From an uncultured Eubacteriales bacterium (lineage in GTDB: Bacteria > Bacillota > Clostridia > Oscillospirales > Oscillospiraceae), in contig UQWI01000006.1 in the NCBI GenBank assembly GCA_900544765.1, positions 103,865 through 167,864 of the forward strand: a DNA stretch of 64,000 nt. Reading direction: 5' to 3'. Numbering within the stretch: the first letter of the stretch is position 1; the number at the start of each line of letters is the position of its first letter. A program made the translations under genes and the position numbers. This document shows positions 61,987 through 64,000 of this stretch, piece after piece. The notes under the pieces are model-generated. The model had not been told where the DNA came from. It saw only the letters and a program-made list of their open reading frames with translations, and made no database searches.

Positions 61987-63623
61987 GCCCCTGAAATGTT
62001 CCGTTCAGGGGCTAACGCTTTTTTTGACGCTTTTGCAACCGTATAGCTCCATTTCATAGGAAGCAAATTCAGATATACATCAATGTTGTCCTTATCATTG
62101 ACAACCATCTTATCTAAAATGTGCTTATAAAACTCGTCATCGTATTCTACGCCGCAGACAATTTCGTTGATAGCATCTCTGATTTCCTGCACAAGCTCCT
62201 GCTGCTGCCTAATCATAGCCTGCTGCTTGTCGATACTGTCGATAACCGATTGCAGCTCGGCAATTTCAGCATCGCACTTAGACCGTGCCGCAGAAAATTC
62301 ATCTTTGCTTATATCCCCAGACATATAAATGTCAATCAGTTTTGTACGCTTATCTTCGATAGTTGCAATCTGGGTTTTCAGCTTTTCAACATCTGTGCCT
62401 GTCGTATCCATAGCGATGATGGACTCTATAATAGAAGTAAGATTTTTCGTGATTTTCGTCTGTTTGAGTTTTAATTCCTTTGTTACAAGGAACATAATAT
62501 GTGTCGCATCTTCATTGCGTATGCTTGCTCCCGTGCAGCCGATTTGATTTCCCGCTTTGTCAGTATGGGGGCTTCCGTGCTTTGCCGCTTCCTGACACCG
62601 CCACGCCTTATATTTGCTGCCGTCTTTTCTGGTTTTATATCTTGCTACATAGCTTGCGCCGCAATGCCCACATTTGATTTTACCCGAAAACGGATAGCGG
62701 TTGCTGTGCTTCGCCTTGCCCTCTTGCGAAAGGGAACGCTCATCTAAAATTCGGTTTGCTTCTTCAAACAACTCACGGGATACAATCGGCTCGTGATGGT
62801 CTTTGATAATCACAAATTCTTCCTGACCTCGATTGTATTTCTTTTCGTGGGAAAGGAAATCTGGCGTATAGGTTTTTTTCTGCACCAAGTCGCCGCAGTA
62901 TTTTTCGTTGCGAATAACACGGAGAATAACGGTATTCTGCCATTCCTTAACACGCATAGGCTCGATGCCTTCCTCCCGAAGCTCACGAGCAATGACATGA
63001 GTTCCTTTTCCTTCGTTCACAAACTTATGAAAGATAAGGCGTACAATCTTTGCGCCTTCCTCATTGATGGTCATTTTTCCGTCTTTTACATCATAGCCGA
63101 GCATACTGCGCCCAAACACAACGCCTTGCTCCATCTGGCGCTTTTGTCCCCATTTGACACGCTCGGAAGTCTTGCGGCTTTCCTCCTGTGCTATCGAGGA
63201 CATTATGGCAAGGCGAAGCTCCGCATCGCCGTCTAAAGTATTGATGTTGTCATTCATAAAGATAACGCCGACGCCGTGTTTTTTGAGGTCACGGGTGTAA
63301 TATATGCTGTCGAGCGTATTTCTCGCAAAACGGGAAATCTCTTTCGTAATTATCAAGTCAAAGTCGCCGTTTTTTGCACAGGCTATCATTCGGTTAAACT
63401 CTTTACGCTTTTTTGTGCTCGTTCCAGAAATGCCTTCATCGGCAAAAATCTCATACAGCTCCCAGTCTGGATTGCGCTCAATATACTGCTTGAAATAGCG
63501 CTGCTGGCTTTCAAATGAATTCGCTTGGTCTTCATTATCCGTGGAAACACGGCAATACGCAGCCACACGCTTTCTTGTATCTATTATCTTGCGTTCTTCG
63601 TTTAAGCGTTCATATCTGTTCAT
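61944..63623 (-). CDS. Large serine recombinase, C terminus encoded by host cotJC
   Basis: 559 residues. Catalytic Ser27 in AAYCRVSTDNEDQANSFE, with ADEGISGTSTKKRKEF and ITKEISRFARNTLD; recombinase domain; zinc ribbon CGHCGASYVAR; C-terminal coiled coil and YDDEFYKHILDKMVV. AAAGGAG precedes the ATG at 63623. The frame crosses the element end, so its last 14 or so residues are read from the antisense of cotJC and would differ after excision. It is adjacent to the attachment junction, as integrases usually are. Confidence 0.92.
   Translation of the reverse strand: MNRYERLNEERKIIDTRKRVAAYCRVSTDNEDQANSFESQQRYFKQYIERNPDWELYEIFADEGISGTSTKKRKEFNRMIACAKNGDFDLIITKEISRFARNTLDSIYYTRDLKKHGVGVIFMNDNINTLDGDAELRLAIMSSIAQEESRKTSERVKWGQKRQMEQGVVFGRSMLGYDVKDGKMTINEEGAKIVRLIFHKFVNEGKGTHVIARELREEGIEPMRVKEWQNTVILRVIRNEKYCGDLVQKKTYTPDFLSHEKKYNRGQEEFVIIKDHHEPIVSRELFEEANRILDERSLSQEGKAKHSNRYPFSGKIKCGHCGASYVARYKTRKDGSKYKAWRCQEAAKHGSPHTDKAGNQIGCTGASIRNEDATHIMFLVTKELKLKQTKITKNLTSIIESIIAMDTTGTDVEKLKTQIATIEDKRTKLIDIYMSGDISKDEFSAARSKCDAEIAELQSVIDSIDKQQAMIRQQQELVQEIRDAINEIVCGVEYDDEFYKHILDKMVVNDKDNIDVYLNLLPMKWSYTVAKASKKALAPERNISGASVPMSVSRPLSSG
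61986..62022 (+). terminator. Hairpin at left end of element 2
   Basis: Perfect 10-bp stem AGCCCCTGAA/TTCAGGGGCT (61986-61995, 62004-62013), eight-base loop, then AACGCTTTTTTT. On the + strand it stops transcription of cotJ into the element. On the minus strand it lies within the recombinase reading frame. Confidence 0.8.
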
Positions 63624-63958
63624 TGAAAACTCCTTTCCCAGTAAACCATGCTTACTGTATTTGCATTATAGAAAAAACTCTGAGAGATGTCGAATGTGCA
63701 AATCTTTGATTTACACTTATATATGTTAAAACGCCAAGCAATCAAGCTCGGCGTTCACTTTTTTGACTTCGGCTGTATTGTTGTTCAAGTGCAGTCAAGC
63801 AGCGTTCTCTTTGAGTTCCCGTCAACAAGCCTCGTTTCTCAAGGGAAAAAAGGATTGACTTCTGAACATTTAATAAGAACTTTGCGTGTTCCTGCTCATT
63901 TAATTCTGGAACAGGGTCGCCGATATATACAAACTCTCTATGCTTCAGCCGCCAACAC
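61987..63958 (-). mobile_element. Element 2: serine-recombinase element inside cotJC (partial)
   Basis: Left boundary at the point where CotJC homology ends (61986/61987, within a few bases). Contains a large serine recombinase and an upstream partial gene, then the real sequence stops at 63958. Size and right end unknown. Position and recombinase type are those of skin-like elements that split sporulation genes; ordinary prophage or transposon integration is the alternative. Confidence 0.8.
63742..63958 (-). CDS. Partial gene upstream of recombinase (5' end missing)
   Basis: About 72 codons to the stop at 63742, open at the right edge of real sequence. Two helical blocks, NEQEHAKFLLNVQKSILFSL and RGLLTGTQRERCLTALEQQ, look like a small helical recombinase-associated protein of Firmicutes; I cannot name the family. 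A hairpin (63730-63739 with 63746-63755) overlaps the stop and would end its transcript. Any residues read beyond 63958 come from adapter and must be discarded. Confidence 0.6.
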
Positions 63959-64000
63959 CTGTCTCTTATACACATCTCCGAGCCCACGAGACGCTACGCT
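63959..64000. other. Illumina Nextera adapter and index (artefact)
   Basis: 63959-63977 is the 19-base transposase mosaic end CTGTCTCTTATACACATCT, 63978-63992 is CCGAGCCCACGAGAC of the read-2 adapter, and 63993-64000 (GCTACGCT) matches index N709 as I remember it. Not genomic DNA. Translated on the minus strand it gives MGSEMCIRDR, a peptide known as adapter-derived contamination in protein databases. Confidence 0.98.

Noticed and set aside
63959-63987. Peptide MGSEMCIRDR at the start of the last minus-strand frame
   Set aside because: Translation of the Nextera adapter, not biology.

Overview
The window looks like chromosomal DNA from a high-GC, spore-forming, gut-type member of the class Clostridia (probably Oscillospirales-like; this is inference from gene content, not a phylogeny). 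Supporting evidence: SigH-type sigma factor, a SpoIIM-like protein beside xerD, cotJ spore-coat genes, DUF2325/DUF3793/flavodoxin cluster, yajC followed by a TIGR04086-type membrane protein, and Tn4451-like gut-Clostridia mobile elements.

Layout. 1-2.4 kb: a probable iron/redox cluster (DUF2325, DUF3793, flavodoxin) facing a DtxR-family regulator and a membrane protein. 2.5-13.4 kb: housekeeping on the + strand (traX-like, tgt, yajC, SpoIIM-like, xerD, HAD hydrolase, ruvCAB, sigH, zinc-ribbon and DUF1858 proteins, trmK, Nif3-like). 13.5-19.1 kb: minus-strand genes (CsoR; a DUF1538 transporter-like protein with a tandem PII-like protein; O-antigen-ligase-like protein, DUF4330, GT4 glycosyltransferase). 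19.2-24.1 kb: alanyl-tRNA editing protein, then a minus-strand XpaC-TelA-LemA-TPM cluster. 24.2-33.0 kb: a tightly packed + strand run uvrB-capA-polA-metallopeptidase/pseudophosphatase fusion-rimI-tsaD-radC. 33.4-45.6 kb: tRNA-Thr(CGT), two separate BlaI/M56 (BlaR1-like) sensor modules, an ArsR-controlled Zn/Cd-type P1B ATPase with a stand-alone HMA protein, and birA. 45.7-47.3 kb: L-serine dehydratase sdaAB-sdaAA.

47.33-61.25 kb: a ~13.9-kb Tn4451-like mobilizable element (large serine recombinase, TnpW-like protein, MobA/L relaxase, DUF3847, small resolvase, XRE regulator) carrying a three-gene restriction-modification-like cassette (SAM-dependent methylase-like protein, Eco57I-like methyltransferase, GIY-YIG/DEAD helicase) and two AT-rich cargo genes, one with a HEPN-type Rx4H motif. 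Its ends can be placed by sequence: a 14-bp terminal inverted repeat, a shared CGGACA core, and two halves of a rho-independent terminator (that of the sda operon) which is rebuilt when the element is removed on paper.

61.35-63.96 kb: the cotJ spore-coat operon resumes (fused CotJA/CotJB, then cotJC), but cotJC is cut after about 64 codons by a second serine-recombinase element, an arrangement like the skin-type elements that split sporulation genes. The last 42 bases (63959-64000) are not biological: they are a Nextera transposase adapter plus an index, so the contig ends in library adapter and the second element is only partly visible.
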